From JBDSTZ01 sp039927975 (lineage in GTDB: Bacteria > Pseudomonadota > Gammaproteobacteria > Burkholderiales > Burkholderiaceae_D): 36,360 bases of DNA. Below the pieces are notes generated by a model. That model was given only the letters and a program-made list of their open reading frames with translations. It did no database searches and was not told the origin of the DNA. The stretch lies in NCBI GenBank assembly GCA_039927975.1, contig JBDSTZ010000045.1, positions 1 through 36,360 on the forward strand, written 5' to 3'. Each line of letters begins with the position of its first letter. Positions within the stretch are counted from its first letter, which is position 1. The translations under genes and the position numbers were made by a program. Shown piece after piece: positions 1 through 8,108 of this stretch.

Positions 1-42
1 GTGCGTGGCGCGGTGGCACCGTCGGCGAACGAAAGGACAGGC

Positions 43-2721
43 ATGAGCATCAGGAACCTGCAACATCTGTTCGCGCCGCAATCGGTGGCGCTGATCGGCG
101 CCTCCGACAGGCCGCACAGTGTGGGCGCGACCGTACTCGCCAACCTGGTCGCTGGCGGTTTCAAGGGCGATATCTTCCCCGTCAACCTCAAATACGACAT
201 GCTGGCCGGCCGTGAGGTTTACCGCAGCGTGGCCGATCTGCCGGTGGCGCCCTCGCTGGCGATCATCTGCACGCCCGCCGCCACCGTGCCTGGCATCGTG
301 CGCCAGCTGGGTGAACGCGGCACGCGCGCGGCGATCATCCTCAGCGCCGGCCTGAACGCGCCGGCCGGCCTGCACGGGCGCAGCCTGCGCCAGGCCGCGC
401 TCGACGCCGCGCATCCCTACATCCTGCGCCTGCTGGGGCCCAACTGCGTCGGCCTGCTGGTCCCTGGCATCGGCCTCAATGCCAGCTTCGCCCACACCGG
501 CGCCTTGCCCGGCCACCTGGCCTTCGTCTCGCAATCGGGCGCGCTGGTGACCGGCATTCTCGACTGGGCCAAGTCGCGCGGCATCGGCTTTTCTAAGTTT
601 ATTTCGCTGGGCGACAGCGCCGACGTCGATTTCGGCGACATCCTCGACTACCTGGCCGGCGACCCCGCCACCCGCGCGATCTTGCTGTACATGGAGGACG
701 TGCGCTACGCCCGCAAGTTCATGTCGGCGGCGCGCGCGGCCGCGCGCGGCAAGCCGGTGCTGGTGCTCAAGGCCGGGCGCGCGCCGGAAGGGGCCAAGGC
801 GGCCGCCTCGCACACCGGCGCGCTGGCCGGCAGCGACGACGTCTACGACGCCGCCATCCGGCGCGCCGGCATGCTGCGCGTGTTCACCACCGAAGAATTG
901 TTCGCGGCCGTAGAAACGCTGACCCACGCGCGTCCCAGCGCAGGCGAGCGGCTGGCCATCATGACCAACGGCGGCGGCCCCGGCGTGATGGCGACCGATG
1001 CGCTGTCGGTCGGCGGCGGCAAACTGGCGCCGATCTCGCCGGAGACCCTGCGCCAGCTCGACGAGGTGCTGCCGTCCACCTGGTCGCGCGCCAACCCGGT
1101 CGACATCATCGGCGACGCCCCGGCCGAGCGCTATCGGCAAACCCTCGAACTGCTGCTCAAGGACGATCAGAACGACGCCATCCTGTTCATCCACGCGCCG
1201 ACCGCCATCGTGCCCAGCGCCGACATCGCGCGCGCCATCGCGCCGCTGGCCAGGGCCAGTTCGCGCAACGTGCTGGCCTGCTGGCTGGGCGGCGACAGCG
1301 TGGCCGAGGCGCGGCGGATCTTTTCGGAGTCCGGCATCCCGACCTTCGCCACCCCGGAAGACGCGGTCAGCGGCTTTCTGCAAATCGTCCACTATCGGCA
1401 GAACCAGAACCTCCTGATGCAGGTGCCGCCGGCCGCCTGCAGCGCGGTGCTGGTCGACCGCGCCGGGGCGCGCGCCGTCATCCACGCCGCGCTGGCCGAG
1501 GGCCGCTACCTGCTGTCGGAACCGGAATCGAAAGCGGTGCTGGCGGCCTACGGCATCCCGGTGGTGCAGACCCGCACCGCTAATTCGATCGAGGCCGCCG
1601 TGGCCGCCGCCGGCGAGATCGGCTTTCCGGTCGCGGTCAAGATCATCTCGCCCGACATCACGCACAAATCCGACGTCGGCGGTGTCGCGCTCGACCTCGA
1701 TTCGGCCGACGCGGTGCGCGCGGCGGCGCGCCGCATGCACGGCCGCCTGGCCAGCTTGCAGCCGGGCGCGCGCCTTGACGGCTTCTCGGTGCAGCAGATG
1801 GCGCGCCGTCCCGAGGCGATCGAACTGATCGTCGGCGTGGCGACCGACCCGGTGTTCGGGCCGGTGATCCTGTTCGGCCAGGGCGGCATCGCGGTCGAAG
1901 TCACGGCCGACCACGCGGTGGCGCTGCCGCCGCTGAACGCGGTGCTGGCGCGCGACCTGATCGGACGCACGCGGGTGGCGCGGCTGCTGGCCGGCTTCCG
2001 GCACCGGCCGGCGGTCGACATGGAGGCGATCATCTCGACCCTGCTACAAATTTCGCAACTGGTGGCCGACATTCCCGAACTGGTCGAACTCGACATCAAC
2101 CCGCTGCTGGCCGACAGCGCCGGCGCCATCGTGTTGGACGCGCGCATGCGGGTGGCGCTGGCCGACCAGTCGGCCAGCAGCCTTGACCGGCTGGCGATCC
2201 GGCCCTATCCGCCCGAACTGGAGGAGACCATCGCGTGGGACGGCCGGCCGCTGCTGCTGCGGCCCATCAGGCCGGAGGACGGCGCCGCCCACCAGGCCTT
2301 CTTCGCCGCCCTGACCGAGGAAGACGTGCGCTACCGGATGTTCGTGCGCATGCGCGAGCTGCACGCGTCGCAGCTGGCGCGCTTTACCCAGATCGACTTC
2401 GACCGCGAGATGGCCTTCATCGCGACCCGGCCCGGGCCGGACGGCCAGGACGAGACGCTGGCGGTGGGGCGGGTGGTAGCCGATCCCGACAACGTGCAGG
2501 CCGAATTCGCCGTCACAGTGCGCTCGGACCAGAAGGGCAAGGGGCTCGGCAAGCTGTTGATGGTCAAGCTGATCGACTACTGCCGCAAGCGCGGCACGCG
2601 CGAGATCGTCGGCGAAGCGCTGCCGCGCAATACCCGCCTGCTGCGCCTGGTGCGCGGCCTCGGCTTCGAGGTGACGCCGGCGCCGGAGGAGGGCACCATG
2701 CATCTGAAGCTGACGTTGTAG
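43..2721 (+). CDS. Fused ADP-forming acyl-CoA synthetase / GNAT acetyltransferase (Pat-like)
   Basis: Predicted 892-residue cytoplasmic fusion. The N-terminal part is a CoA-binding/succinyl-CoA-ligase-like module (GASDRP near residue 20). An ATP-grasp domain follows at about 490-715 (FPVAVKIISPDITHKSD), and a GNAT domain covers about 735-890 with an acetyl-CoA loop-like QKGKGLGK. Related proteins (Pat/PatZ) acetylate lysines, for example on acetyl-CoA synthetase, while free ACD enzymes make ATP from acyl-CoA. SHTGALAG places a His at residue 257, the position of the phospho-His in archaeal ACD alpha subunits as I recall it. The synthetase part may therefore still be active, unlike E. coli PatZ. 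I chose the ATG at 43 because GAAAGGAC lies just upstream; an in-frame GTG at 1 has no visible ribosome site. The gene ends 49 bases before the next one and looks like a single unit. Confidence 0.9.
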   Translation: MSIRNLQHLFAPQSVALIGASDRPHSVGATVLANLVAGGFKGDIFPVNLKYDMLAGREVYRSVADLPVAPSLAIICTPAATVPGIVRQLGERGTRAAIILSAGLNAPAGLHGRSLRQAALDAAHPYILRLLGPNCVGLLVPGIGLNASFAHTGALPGHLAFVSQSGALVTGILDWAKSRGIGFSKFISLGDSADVDFGDILDYLAGDPATRAILLYMEDVRYARKFMSAARAAARGKPVLVLKAGRAPEGAKAAASHTGALAGSDDVYDAAIRRAGMLRVFTTEELFAAVETLTHARPSAGERLAIMTNGGGPGVMATDALSVGGGKLAPISPETLRQLDEVLPSTWSRANPVDIIGDAPAERYRQTLELLLKDDQNDAILFIHAPTAIVPSADIARAIAPLARASSRNVLACWLGGDSVAEARRIFSESGIPTFATPEDAVSGFLQIVHYRQNQNLLMQVPPAACSAVLVDRAGARAVIHAALAEGRYLLSEPESKAVLAAYGIPVVQTRTANSIEAAVAAAGEIGFPVAVKIISPDITHKSDVGGVALDLDSADAVRAAARRMHGRLASLQPGARLDGFSVQQMARRPEAIELIVGVATDPVFGPVILFGQGGIAVEVTADHAVALPPLNAVLARDLIGRTRVARLLAGFRHRPAVDMEAIISTLLQISQLVADIPELVELDINPLLADSAGAIVLDARMRVALADQSASSLDRLAIRPYPPELEETIAWDGRPLLLRPIRPEDGAAHQAFFAALTEEDVRYRMFVRMRELHASQLARFTQIDFDREMAFIATRPGPDGQDETLAVGRVVADPDNVQAEFAVTVRSDQKGKGLGKLLMVKLIDYCRKRGTREIVGEALPRNTRLLRLVRGLGFEVTPAPEEGTMHLKLTL

Positions 2722-2770
2722 GGGACAGCTGGCATCGCGCTTTTTGGTGGCTTGTTGGTAAAATGGCCAG

Positions 2771-3187
2771 ATGCCCGCCCGCCCGACCGAACACCGACAC
2801 CGCATCACGTACGTCATCGCCACCGTCGGCGTGATCCTCGTCGGCCTCGCCTCGCGAAAGTATCCGGCGCTGTTCCCCGCCGCGCTGGGCAAGTACCCCG
2901 GCGACGCGCTGTGGGCGCTGATGGTGTTCGCCGCGTTGGGCGCGCTGGCGCCGAAGTGGCCGACCCGACGCCTTGCCGCGCTGGCGCTGGGGATCTCGTA
3001 TGTCGTTGAATTGACTCAGCTTTATCAGGCCGGCTGGATCAACGCCGTCCGCGCCACCACGCCCGGCCACCTGGTGCTCGGCTCGGCGTTTGGCTGGGTC
3101 GACCTGCTGGCCTACACCGTGGGCGTGGCGTTTGGCGTGGCCGTCGAGTGGCTCTGGCGCGCGCGGCGAGGGCTCGGCCGTTTTTGA
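2771..3187 (+). CDS. DUF2809 family small membrane protein
   Basis: Encodes 138 residues with about four hydrophobic helices (roughly 12-30, 38-58, 66-82 and 100-128). The spacing and the motif SYVVELTQLYQ followed by TTPGHLVLGSAFGWVDLLAY match what I know of the DUF2809 family, whose function is unknown. The ribosome site is weak (TAAAATGGCC), so the start is the likeliest but not certain. The stop codon (TGA, 3185-3187) lies inside the FNR box of the downstream hemN promoter, so transcription of hemN by FNR begins right at the end of this gene. Confidence 0.7.
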   Translation: MPARPTEHRHRITYVIATVGVILVGLASRKYPALFPAALGKYPGDALWALMVFAALGALAPKWPTRRLAALALGISYVVELTQLYQAGWINAVRATTPGHLVLGSAFGWVDLLAYTVGVAFGVAVEWLWRARRGLGRF

Positions 3188-3225
3188 TGCACGTCAAGGA
3201 TTTTGCCGCCCCCCATCAATAGACT
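3184..3225 (+). promoter_or_regulatory. FNR-activated promoter of hemN
   Basis: TTGAT-GCAC-GTCAA at 3184-3197 matches the FNR consensus TTGAT-N4-ATCAA at 9 of 10 fixed bases. If the box is centred at -41.5, the start of transcription falls near 3232. The hexamer at exactly -12 to -7 (3220-3225) is TAGACT, 4 of 6 to TATAAT. This is the class II activator layout. It precedes hemN by about 60 bases and overlaps the stop codon of the DUF2809 gene. Confidence 0.82.
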
Positions 3226-3260
3226 TGAAACTCTTGAGTATATGCAGCAGGAGTTTCTTC

Positions 3261-4676
3261 ATGGTATCCGCAACAACGGTAGCGATAGTTCCCCTCGTCC
3301 AGTCCGAGCCCCAGCTGCTGACCCGCCTCAGCCAGAGCGGTCCGCGCTACACCTCGTACCCGACCGCCGACCGCTTTAGCGGCGCCTTCGGCTATCGCGA
3401 CTATCTGCAGGCGGTGGCCGGCCTGCGCACCCGGGGCGGCGCCAAACCCTTGTCGATTTATCTCCACATTCCGTTCTGCGACACGGTCTGCTACTACTGC
3501 GCCTGCAACAAGATCGTCACCAAACAGCGCGACAAGGCGGTCACCTACCTGAGCTACCTGAAACGCGAAATCGAGATGCAGGCCATGCTGTTGAACGGCC
3601 TGTCGCAGGTCGAACAGCTGCACCTGGGCGGCGGCACCCCGACCTACCTGTCGGACGCGCAGATGGGCGAACTGATGGCGCACCTGCGGCGCCGCTTCAC
3701 CTTCGCCGACGACGAAGTGGGCGAGTATTCGATCGAAGTCGACCCGCGCACCGTCTCGCGCGAGCGCGTCCTGAGCCTGCGACGCCAGGGCTTCAACCGC
3801 ATCAGCCTGGGCGTGCAGGATTACGATCCGCAGGTGCAGAAGGCGGTCAACCGGGTCCAGCCCGAGGCCGAGACCCAGGCCATCATCGACGCCGCGCGCG
3901 AAGCGGGCTTCCGCTCGGTCAGCGTCGACCTCATTTACGGCTTGCCGAAGCAGACCGTGATGACCATGGCGCAGACGATTACCAAAGTGATCGCCGCCAA
4001 CCCGGACCGTATCGCGATTTATCACTACGCCCACCTGCCGCACCTGTTCAAGCCGCAGCGCCGCATCGACGAGGCGGACATGCCATCCTCCGAGGCCAAA
4101 CTCGACATGCTGGGCCTGTGCATACGGCGCCTGACCGAGGCCGGCTACGTCTACATCGGCATGGACCATTTCGCCAAGCCGGATGACGACCTCGCGGTGG
4201 CCCAACGCCAGGGCCGCCTGCACCGCAATTTCCAGGGCTATTCGACGCACGCCGAGTCCGAACTGATCTCCTGCGGGGTGTCGGCGATCAGCGCGGTAGG
4301 CGCCACCTACAGCCAGAACGTCAAGACGCTCGACGCCTACTATGAGCTGATCGACAGGAACGAGCTGCCGATCGAGCGCGGTATCAAGCTGACCATGGAC
4401 GATCTGCTGCGGCGCAGCCTGATCCAGAAACTGATGTGCAATTTCGAGCTGTCGATCGGCGCCCTCGAACAGGCTTTTCCGATCGTCTTCGCCGACTACT
4501 TCGCGCCCGAACTCGAACGCCTGCGCGCGCTGGAGGACGACGGCCTGATCACGGTCGGCCCGGACTGGCTTAGCGTGACGGCGCGCGGACGCCTCCTGAT
4601 CCGCAACATCTGCATGGTGTTCGACCGCTACCTGAACGAGAAGTCCGCCGTCCCTCGCTACTCGAAAACCGTCTAG
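3261..4676 (+). CDS. hemN: Oxygen-independent coproporphyrinogen III oxidase (HemN)
   Basis: A 471-residue radical-SAM enzyme that converts coproporphyrinogen III to protoporphyrinogen IX without oxygen, supplying heme under low oxygen. The cluster motif is CDTVCYYCAC with Cys73, Cys77, Cys80 and Cys82, the CX3CX2CXC pattern of HemN proper rather than of HemW. LHLGGGTPTYL follows as the SAM-binding glycine stretch. RYTSYPTADRF near residue 30 is a typical HemN N-terminal signature. The ATG at 3261 follows AGCAGGAG at good spacing; the reading frame is open further upstream, but that part overlaps the FNR box and the promoter. Only 7 bases separate it from the next gene, suggesting co-transcription with cbb3 assembly genes. 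Confidence 0.97.
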   Translation: MVSATTVAIVPLVQSEPQLLTRLSQSGPRYTSYPTADRFSGAFGYRDYLQAVAGLRTRGGAKPLSIYLHIPFCDTVCYYCACNKIVTKQRDKAVTYLSYLKREIEMQAMLLNGLSQVEQLHLGGGTPTYLSDAQMGELMAHLRRRFTFADDEVGEYSIEVDPRTVSRERVLSLRRQGFNRISLGVQDYDPQVQKAVNRVQPEAETQAIIDAAREAGFRSVSVDLIYGLPKQTVMTMAQTITKVIAANPDRIAIYHYAHLPHLFKPQRRIDEADMPSSEAKLDMLGLCIRRLTEAGYVYIGMDHFAKPDDDLAVAQRQGRLHRNFQGYSTHAESELISCGVSAISAVGATYSQNVKTLDAYYELIDRNELPIERGIKLTMDDLLRRSLIQKLMCNFELSIGALEQAFPIVFADYFAPELERLRALEDDGLITVGPDWLSVTARGRLLIRNICMVFDRYLNEKSAVPRYSKTV

Positions 4677-4683
4677 CGCCGCC

Positions 4684-5439
4684 ATGGCCGACCTGAACCT
4701 GATCCCGGTATTTATTGTGGGCCTGTTTGGCAGTGTCCACTGCGCCGGCATGTGCGGCGGGATCGTCAGCGCGTTTTCGGCGGTGCCGCCGCGGCGCTTC
4801 CCGGTGCCCGTCATCACGCTCGGCGGCGGGGTGGCCACGGATGCCGCCTTGCGCACGCTGGCCTACAACGGCGGGCGCATCGCCAGCTATGCCAGCGCCG
4901 GCGCGCTGGCCGGCGGCCTGGCCGGCGGCGCGCGCGTGCTCGGCAACGCCGCCGCGCTGCAGCTGGCCGGCTACTGGCTGGCCAACCTGATGCTGGTCGC
5001 GCTCGGCCTCTACCTGATGGGCGCGTGGGGCGGCCTGGCGCTGCTCGAACGGGCCGGCCAGACGCTGTGGCGGCGGCTTTCGCCCCTGATGCGCTTTCTG
5101 CTGCCGCTCGACTCGCCGCTCAAAATGGCCGCGCTCGGCGCGCTGTGGGGCTGGCTGCCCTGCGGGATGGTCTACAGCGTCTTGATGACGGCGATGTTCA
5201 GCGGCTCGGCCGCCAGCGGCGCGGCCATCATGGCGGCGTTCGGACTTGGCACGCTGCCAATGCTGATTTCAATGGCCATGCTGGGTGAGCGCCTGCGCGC
5301 GGCCGTCGGCCAGCGCCGCCTGCGCCTCGCCAGCGGCGTGGTGGTGCTCGGCTTCGGCCTGCTCGGCCTGTTGCGCGCGGCGGGCGGCGCACCGCACGGC
5401 TGGCTCGACGCCCTGTGCGTGTCGGCGGGGCTGGCATGA
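4684..5439 (+). CDS. TauE/SafE (UreH/DsbD-like) membrane protein of the cco locus
   Basis: A 251-residue polytopic membrane protein with about six hydrophobic segments. Near the N-terminus it has VHCAGMCGG, the Cys/Gly signature of the UreH/DsbD-type transmembrane family often labelled sulfite exporter TauE/SafE. A second motif, WGWLPCGMVYS, sits at about residue 157. Members of this family are commonly found next to ccoI and hemN in proteobacteria; a role in copper or thiol handling for oxidase maturation is plausible but is my inference. The start at 4684 has no clear Shine-Dalgarno site and may depend on coupling to hemN. Its stop overlaps the ccoI start (ATGA at 5436-5439). Confidence 0.85.
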   Translation: MADLNLIPVFIVGLFGSVHCAGMCGGIVSAFSAVPPRRFPVPVITLGGGVATDAALRTLAYNGGRIASYASAGALAGGLAGGARVLGNAAALQLAGYWLANLMLVALGLYLMGAWGGLALLERAGQTLWRRLSPLMRFLLPLDSPLKMAALGALWGWLPCGMVYSVLMTAMFSGSAASGAAIMAAFGLGTLPMLISMAMLGERLRAAVGQRRLRLASGVVVLGFGLLGLLRAAGGAPHGWLDALCVSAGLA

Positions 5440-7847
5440 GCGCGGTGCTGGCGCCAAGCGCGTGTTTTCATTGCGGCTTGCCGGTCCCCGGTGGCAGTGA
5501 CTGGTTGGCGCTGGTCGACGGCGAGCGGCGCGCGATGTGCTGTCCCGGCTGCGCGGCGGTGGCCGAGACCATTGTCGCCAGCGGCTTTGCCGACTACTAC
5601 CGCAGCCGCACCGCGTTCGCCGGGCGCGCCGAGGAGGGCAGTGCGCTGCCGCCCGAACTGGCGCTGGCCGACCGCGAGTTCGCCCCCGGCGCCGACGGCA
5701 TGGCCGCGTTCTCGGTCGAGGGCATCCGCTGCGCGGCCTGCGCCTGGCTGATCGAACGCAGTGTCGCACGCCTCTCCGGCGTCGGCGAGGTGCAGATGAA
5801 CGTCACCAGCGGCCAACTGCGCGTGCGCCTGCTGGAGGGCGCAGCAAAACCGAGCGCGGTGCTGGCGGCGCTGCGCAAAATCGGCTACCACGCCTATCCC
5901 TTCGACGCCACTCGCCATGCGCAGCAGCTGGAACGCGAGCGCAAGCGCCTGTTCCGCCAGCTGTTCATCGCCGGTTTGTCGATGATGCAAGTGATGATGT
6001 ACGCGCTGCCGGTCTATCTGGCCGACGACGGCACCATGGACCGCGACATGACGGCCCTGATGCAGTGGGCGTCGATGCTCCTGACCCTGCCGGCGGTGCT
6101 GTACTCGGCCCAGCCCTTCCTGGCCGGCGCCTGGCGCAATCTGAAGCAGCGCATGCTTGGCATGGACGTGCCGGTGGCGATCGGCATCGTGGCAGCCTTT
6201 GGCGCCAGCGTGGCGGCGCTGGTGAGCGGCGAGGGCGAGGTGTATTTCGACTCGGTGACGATGTTCATCTTCCTGCTGCTGGGCAGCCGCTACCTCGAAC
6301 TGTCGGCGCGCCGCAAGGCCGCGCAGGCGCTCGAGACGCTGCAGCACGCATTGCCGGCGTCGGCGTTGCGCCTGCCCGGCTTTCCCGATGGGCGCGACAG
6401 CGAAGTGGTGGCCGCCGCCGCGCTGTGCGAGGGCGACCATATCCTGGTGCCGCCCGGCCAGGCGGTGGCCGCCGACGGCGTGATCGTCGACGGCGCCAGT
6501 GGCTTCGACCTGGCGCTGCTGACGGGCGAAAGCGTTCCGCGCCACCTTGGCGCCGGCGAGCAGGTGCCCGGTGGCGCCATCAACGGCGCCCAGCCGGTGG
6601 TGCTGCGGGTGCTGCGGTCAAGCAGCCAGAGCGCGCTGGCGCTGCTGGTCCAGCTGGTCGAGCGCGCCGGCGAAGGCAAGCCGCGCATCGCCCTGTGGGC
6701 CGACCGGGTGGCCAACTGGTTCGTCGCCGCGCTGCTGCTGCTGTCGCTGGCGGTGTTCGGCTTCTGGCACGCGGCCGACCCCGGGCGCGCCTGGCAGATT
6801 GCCATCGCGGTGCTGGTGGTGTCCTGCCCGTGCGCGCTGTCGCTGGCCACTCCCACCGCGCTGGCCGCCGCCACCGACCGCCTGCTGCGGCGCGGCGTGC
6901 TGGTGGTCGGCCCGCACGTGCTCGAAACGCTGCACCGCGCCACCCATGTGGTATTCGACAAGACCGGCACCCTGACCGAGGGCAGGCCGCGCCTGCGCCA
7001 CGCGCAAGCGCTGGGCGCGCTGGCGACCGAACATTGCCTGCGCATCGCCGCCGCCCTTGAACAATCGAGCGCGCACCCGCTGGCGCAAGCCTTGCGCGCC
7101 GCCGCGCCGCCGTCGTCGCTGCATGCCGATGGCGTCAGCCACCTGGCCGGGCAGGGCATTGAGGGCAGTGTCGATGGTGTGACTTACCGGCTTGGCAACG
7201 CGGCGTTCGTCGGCGCCCTGTGCGCGCGGCCGTTCGATGCAGCGGTCGCCGACGACATGACGCCGGTGTTCCTCGGCGCGGCCGCCGGCGCGCTGGCGCG
7301 GTTCGACTTGGCCGACACGGTGCGCGACGATGCGCTAGCCGTGGTGCGCCAGTGCCAGGTCGAGGGCAAGAGCGTGATTCTGCTCAGCGGCGACCGCCAG
7401 GCGCTCGTCCAGCGGGTCGCCGGCCAGCTTGGCATCGGCCTGGCGTACGGCGACCAGCTGCCGCAGCAGAAGCTCGACTTCGTGCGCCAGTTGCAGGCCG
7501 GCGGCGCGGTGGTGGCGATGGTCGGCGACGGCATGAACGACGCCGCCGTGCTGCGCGCCGCCGATGTCTCTTTCGCCATGGGCGGCGGCGCCGCGCTGGC
7601 CCAGCTGCATGCGGACGGCGTGCTGCTGTCGGGGCGTTTGTCGTCACTGTCGGAAGCGAGCTCGCTGGCGTCGCGCACGCTGGCCGTGGTGCGCCAGAAC
7701 CTGGCCTGGGCCACGCTGTACAACCTGGTGGCGATACCGGCCGCCGCGCTCGGCCTGGTCAACCCGTGGATGTCGGGGATCGGCATGTCGCTGTCGTCGG
7801 CGGTGGTGGTCATCAACGCGCTGCGCTTGCGCCGCGGAGGCGACTGA
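5436..7847 (+). CDS. ccoI: Copper-exporting P1B-type ATPase for cbb3 oxidase assembly (CcoI/FixI)
   Basis: An 803-residue copper-transporting P-type ATPase of the CcoI/FixI (CopA2) group, which delivers copper outward for CuB insertion into CcoN. An N-terminal Cys-rich metal-binding region (CFHCG; CCPGC) is followed by an HMA domain with Cys99-Ala-Ala-Cys102. The membrane CPC motif is at 464-466 (SCPCALSLATP). The actuator motif is LTGES, the phosphorylated Asp is 508 in DKTGT, and GDGMND contains Asp698. The ATG at 5436 overlaps the preceding stop as ATGA; an in-frame ATG seven codons earlier lies inside the upstream gene and lacks such coupling. It is translationally coupled to ccoS. Confidence 0.95.
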   Translation: MSAVLAPSACFHCGLPVPGGSDWLALVDGERRAMCCPGCAAVAETIVASGFADYYRSRTAFAGRAEEGSALPPELALADREFAPGADGMAAFSVEGIRCAACAWLIERSVARLSGVGEVQMNVTSGQLRVRLLEGAAKPSAVLAALRKIGYHAYPFDATRHAQQLERERKRLFRQLFIAGLSMMQVMMYALPVYLADDGTMDRDMTALMQWASMLLTLPAVLYSAQPFLAGAWRNLKQRMLGMDVPVAIGIVAAFGASVAALVSGEGEVYFDSVTMFIFLLLGSRYLELSARRKAAQALETLQHALPASALRLPGFPDGRDSEVVAAAALCEGDHILVPPGQAVAADGVIVDGASGFDLALLTGESVPRHLGAGEQVPGGAINGAQPVVLRVLRSSSQSALALLVQLVERAGEGKPRIALWADRVANWFVAALLLLSLAVFGFWHAADPGRAWQIAIAVLVVSCPCALSLATPTALAAATDRLLRRGVLVVGPHVLETLHRATHVVFDKTGTLTEGRPRLRHAQALGALATEHCLRIAAALEQSSAHPLAQALRAAAPPSSLHADGVSHLAGQGIEGSVDGVTYRLGNAAFVGALCARPFDAAVADDMTPVFLGAAAGALARFDLADTVRDDALAVVRQCQVEGKSVILLSGDRQALVQRVAGQLGIGLAYGDQLPQQKLDFVRQLQAGGAVVAMVGDGMNDAAVLRAADVSFAMGGGAALAQLHADGVLLSGRLSSLSEASSLASRTLAVVRQNLAWATLYNLVAIPAAALGLVNPWMSGIGMSLSSAVVVINALRLRRGGD

Positions 7848-7999
7848 TGGAAGCGCTGTTCCTGCTCATTCCCCTCAGCCTGTGCCTGGTCGCGCTGGCG
7901 ATCTGGGTCTTCTTCGGCGCTTCCGACGGCGGCCAGTTCGACGATCTTGACGGCCCCGCGCAACGCATCCTGCACGACGACGACAGAGGCGCGCAGTAA
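7847..7999 (+). CDS. ccoS: cbb3-type oxidase assembly protein CcoS
   Basis: A 50-residue protein with one transmembrane helix (about 3-23) followed by FFGASDGGQFDDLDGPA. The GQFDDLDGPA stretch is the CcoS family signature. CcoS is needed to insert cofactors (heme b and CuB) into CcoN. The ATG at 7847 shares one base with the ccoI stop, with GCGGAGGCG as a ribosome site inside ccoI. The acidic tail is ILHDDDRGAQ. It ends 31 bases before the FNR box of ccoN. Confidence 0.95.
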   Translation: MEALFLLIPLSLCLVALAIWVFFGASDGGQFDDLDGPAQRILHDDDRGAQ

Positions 8000-8030
8000 A
8001 TCGCTGCGCGCCGGCGCCATTCCGCCGATT

Positions 8031-8072
8031 TTGATTCACATCAAGGATTTTTGCGTCCCAGAAAATTAACCT
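8031..8072 (+). promoter_or_regulatory. FNR-activated promoter of ccoNOQPGH
   Basis: TTGAT-TCAC-ATCAA at 8031-8044 is a perfect match to the FNR consensus. Placing its centre at -41.5 gives a start near 8079 and puts TAACCT (8067-8072) at -12 to -7, 3 of 6 to TATAAT including the first two bases and the last. A weak core promoter under a perfect box fits strict activator dependence. The layout mirrors the hemN promoter. The leader to the GTG of ccoN is about 30 bases. Confidence 0.88.
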
Positions 8073-8108
8073 AGCTCCGTCATCGATGCATTTTCATGAG
8101 GAGCTTTT

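Noticed and set aside
3216..4856. Minus-strand open frame of 546 codons opposite hemN
   Set aside because: A shadow of hemN; the radical-SAM motif is on the plus strand.
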